Source: Limanda limanda (taxonomy: Eukaryota > Chordata > Actinopteri > Pleuronectiformes > Pleuronectidae). Taken from it: a stretch of 64,000 nt of DNA. Position 1 is the first letter of the stretch. Every line of letters starts with the position of its first letter. The position numbers and the translations under genes are program-made. The stretch spans positions 28,603,329 to 28,667,328 of the forward strand of contig NC_083639.1 of assembly GCF_963576545.1 (NCBI RefSeq), in the 5' to 3' direction. Positions 61,822-64,000 of this stretch are shown here, piece by piece. The notes under the pieces were generated by a model. That model made no database searches, had not been told where the DNA came from, and saw only the letters and a program-made list of their open reading frames with translations.

Positions 61822-61893
61822 GGCGTGGTGGCCAAGTGGTAAGGCGTTGGTCTCGTAAACCAAAGATCATGGGTTCCATCCCCATCCATGCCT
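61822..61893 (+). pseudogene. tRNA-Thr(CGT)-like sequence
   Basis: 72 bases fold as a cloverleaf: acceptor GGCGTGG/CCATGCC (one G-T pair), D stem GCC/GGC, anticodon stem TTGGT/ACCAA with loop CTCGTAA (anticodon CGT), and T stem ATGGG/CCCAT. The T loop reads TTCCATC, with C where a purine is normally required (position 57), which also spoils the B box. No T-run terminator follows closely. A SINE starts 40 bases downstream. It could be a decayed tRNA gene, a SINE head or a functional gene with an odd T loop; I favour a pseudogene. Confidence 0.6.
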
Positions 61894-61932
61894 CTACAAT
61901 GTGTTCTGTAATCTGCATATCTTCTACACTTT

Positions 61933-62070
61933 GGCGCTGGTGTGACCCAGGGGGTAGAGTGGTCGTTCTCCAATAAGACGTTTGGTGGTTCAATCCCCAC
62001 TCATCTGCATGCCAAAGTGTCATTGGCGAAATACTGAACCCCTAAAAACCCCTCATAACTGATGAGTGTA
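61933..62070 (+). mobile_element. tRNA-derived SINE
   Basis: GGGGGTAGAGTGGTCG serves as A box and GTGGTTCAATCCCC as B box, followed by CATCTGCATGCCAAAGTGTC and ATACTGAACCCCTAAA, a body common to fish tRNA-derived SINEs. The 3' limit is uncertain. Confidence 0.65.
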
Positions 62071-62434
62071 CTGATTGCTGCTTGTATAATTACCTTTGAG
62101 GTCACACTTCGCTCGTGTTTTCTCATAACCGAGCATGTGTAAAGAAAATACATTCAGGTTTGAAAGTGTATTTATATCCGTGAACACATACATGGAGATA
62201 AATGGTTGAGAGGTAATTGGCTGTATAAAGCCTGAATGAGCTCAGTGAGGGTCAAACCAGCTTGTTTACTTAATTGAGTTGTCAGAGTTTCTTTGATCCC
62301 TGTGTTCTCTCTTGAAATAGAATCAATACAAAGCTCCAGGTGCAGGTTGGTGTGGACACGGAGCAAAGAGACACTTCTCCATCGGACCAGCATCTACTGG
62401 GTCTGGTCCCTTTCTACTTTTTATTATCTGACAC

Positions 62435-63099
62435 TAGGGCTGGGCGATTTTTCGATCCCGATTCGGGATCGCGATAAAATTTTGATCGATTTCGATTATC
62501 TCCTCGTGACATGTATTCGATCTCACGTGGCAAAAGTAAGCGCAACAACAGTGTCGGAGTCTGCCGGCTGCCGTCTCCAGGCAGGACACGACACGCCCCC
62601 TTCCCATCGTGAGAGCTGCTGCAGTTGCGAGAGAGAGAACAAGAGAGAACGAAGTTGGAAAAAATGAGTGAAACTGAAGTCGGGGACAGCGAAAATAATG
62701 CCGAATGTGAGAGCGACATCACTACATCACCCGGAACCGAAGACATTGTCGAAAAAAAGCGTAACGCGACGTCAGTTGTGTGGACGTGGTTTGGATACGG
62801 CTAAAAGGACGAGGAGCAGACAAAGCATCGCTAACGTTAGCGATGCTATGTTAGCAAAACAACAGTCCATCCAGTCGTGCTTTGCAGCCATTGCCCCATA
62901 TGAAAACAATCGAAGCGGGGAAAAAATATAACGAGCGCTATTACTTATTGCTTCGCTACGGATATGATGCCCCTGAGCACAGTGGAGAGGGACGGCTTCA
63001 GGAAACTGATCAAAAACTACATATCGTGATAAGAATCGAGATCGATCAATATGGAAAAACATATCGTGATAAAAAATTTTCCCATATCGCCCAGCCCTA
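62435..63099 (+). mobile_element. Deletion derivative of a hAT transposon, 665 bp, imperfect TSD
   Basis: Ends TAGGGCTGGGCGAT and ATATCGCCCAGCCCTA. The flanks TCTGACAC (62427-62434) and CCTGACAC (63100-63107) differ at one base. The sub-terminal regions carry ATCGATTTCGAT and ATATCGTGATAA words. It contains a truncated transposase start on the + strand. Confidence 0.92.
62664..62804 (+). pseudogene. N-terminal fragment of a hAT transposase with start of a BED finger
   Basis: A 46-codon frame from ATG at 62664, acidic at first (MSETEVGDSENNAECESD), then SVVWTWFGYG and TAA. VWxWFGY is the entry of a BED finger, but the cysteines and histidines are deleted. Transposase-like residues (QQSIQSCFAAIAPYE) reappear after the stop at about 62852-62896, which points to an internal deletion joining two coding parts. 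Confidence 0.7.
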
Positions 63100-63107
63100 C
63101 CTGACAC

Positions 63108-64000
63108 GCTGACGTCTCTCGTTGAGAAAATTGACAGACTGACTGACAGGTAATTAATGTAAAGCTTCTGTGAGTCCAAGACCCCGTTAAACAAATCTTG
63201 TGTTTGATTTTGCATATTCACACTGTCCAGTGAAAACTCAAAGCTTTGATTGTTATTGAAACTGATTGTCATCACGTCTGCATCACCGCCCTGCAGCAGG
63301 TAGCAGCTCCACATGGAGTCGTGTCCTGCTCTCTGCTGTCAGAAGATGGACTCGGGCCGACTGGGTCCGACTCAAGCCACCAGCAGCTGCAGGGTGGAGT
63401 CGAAACAACACAGACGTCAAGTCCGACACAGATTCTGCTTCTTTCACTGCGAATGAAACAGATGATTTGGGAAATCCAGGTGTTTTTAGCAAGAAGAACA
63501 ATGAACAACACAGTTGACGGAGATCTTTATTTTGGCTGAAAATGAAAATTACAAGGTGTAAATACTCATTCATCACCAGATTAGAAATACTAGATCAAAA
63601 TAAGGTACGCATGAATAACATAACAAAAAGGGAGAGACCAACAGATGTACACTGTATTACTTATATAGCTTCAAACTATTTAATATGTATCCCTGTATAG
63701 TTTTAATTACAAGGTAATATGTTGATAATGTCCCTATAAAGGACCTTTGCAGGTGCAAAAACAGAGTTCAGGTTTTAACACCTTACATTTATGGATATAA
63801 AGAGCAGAACACAAATCTGAATTCTTACAATAACAATATTAGACACGTGTCACTGAAGCCTTCAGCCAATCAGAGCAGGTTTGTGTCGGCACAGAGGCGG
63901 CCCCAGGGTGCTGCTGCTGGAGGGAAACATCTGTCCCACTGCAGCCGGGTCATGTGACCTGCTGACGTTTTGCAGCAACACATTTTGTAACCATCATGCA
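63108..64000. other. Non-coding DNA to the window end
   Basis: No exon or repeat family recognised. Short overlapping frames at 63246-63576 on both strands have no domain. Right edge of the window. Confidence 0.4.

Overview
The window looks like a nuclear chromosome segment of a teleost fish, probably a spiny-rayed one. The signs are many short hAT-type, TTAA-type and TA-type non-autonomous transposons with intact target-site duplications, fish-type SINE and LINE tails, very abundant (CA)n, (CT)n and (TA)n microsatellites, GT-AG introns, and interstitial (CCCTAA)n blocks. There is no operon structure and no prokaryotic gene.

Left part (1 to about 26.2 kb): a repeat-built block framed by two paralogous interstitial telomere-like arrays in the same orientation (1.9-2.4 kb and 25.75-26.2 kb). 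From left to right it holds a 165-bp satellite with a 660-bp higher-order period (2.65-7.14 kb), a near-perfect 79-bp palindrome, one diverged copy of an 884-bp repeat (7.3-7.5 kb), two tandem copies of a small two-exon gene on the + strand (8.5-9.3 and 9.6-10.6 kb), a convergent 11-exon gene on the - strand (15.87-11.25 kb), tandem copies of that gene's first-exon region (16.0-16.8 kb), eight tandem copies of the 884-bp unit (16.8-23.85 kb) and two 749-bp units (23.85-25.35 kb). The 11-exon gene is the most striking object. When spliced by eye, every exon junction keeps phase and gives an uninterrupted protein of about 1,063 residues. It has two atypical C2H2 fingers, a Ser/Thr/Pro-rich linker with a short coiled coil, a tyrosine-recombinase-like core (candidate R509, K541, R614, H639, Y648) and a C-terminal acidic repeat with an 80-residue period. 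Short inverted motifs of the type CTTCCATATTTTCATCTA are scattered through the satellites, the intergenic DNA and the introns of this gene. My inference is that the block is, or derives from, a large tyrosine-recombinase-type mobile or selfish unit, or a domesticated relative of one. The sequence alone does not prove mobility.

Right part (26.2-64 kb): mostly non-coding, consistent with a very long intron and flanks of a - strand gene whose first coding exon lies at 61,307-61,253. That exon encodes 18 residues resembling the palmitoylated short N-terminus of the GRIP/ABP synaptic PDZ scaffolds, most likely grip2. The intron carries seven non-autonomous hAT-type elements with 8-bp target duplications, three of them retaining a BED-zinc-finger fragment of a transposase. 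It also carries a TA-flanked MITE (a second copy sits at the left window edge), a TTAA-flanked MITE, a solo LTR, two LINE 3' ends, a SINE and a tRNA-Thr-like sequence. A 1-kb CA-rich tract lies just downstream of the grip2-like exon.

Exon joins, family names and catalytic residues were assigned by reading alone. Target-site duplications and repeat periods were read directly from the sequence.
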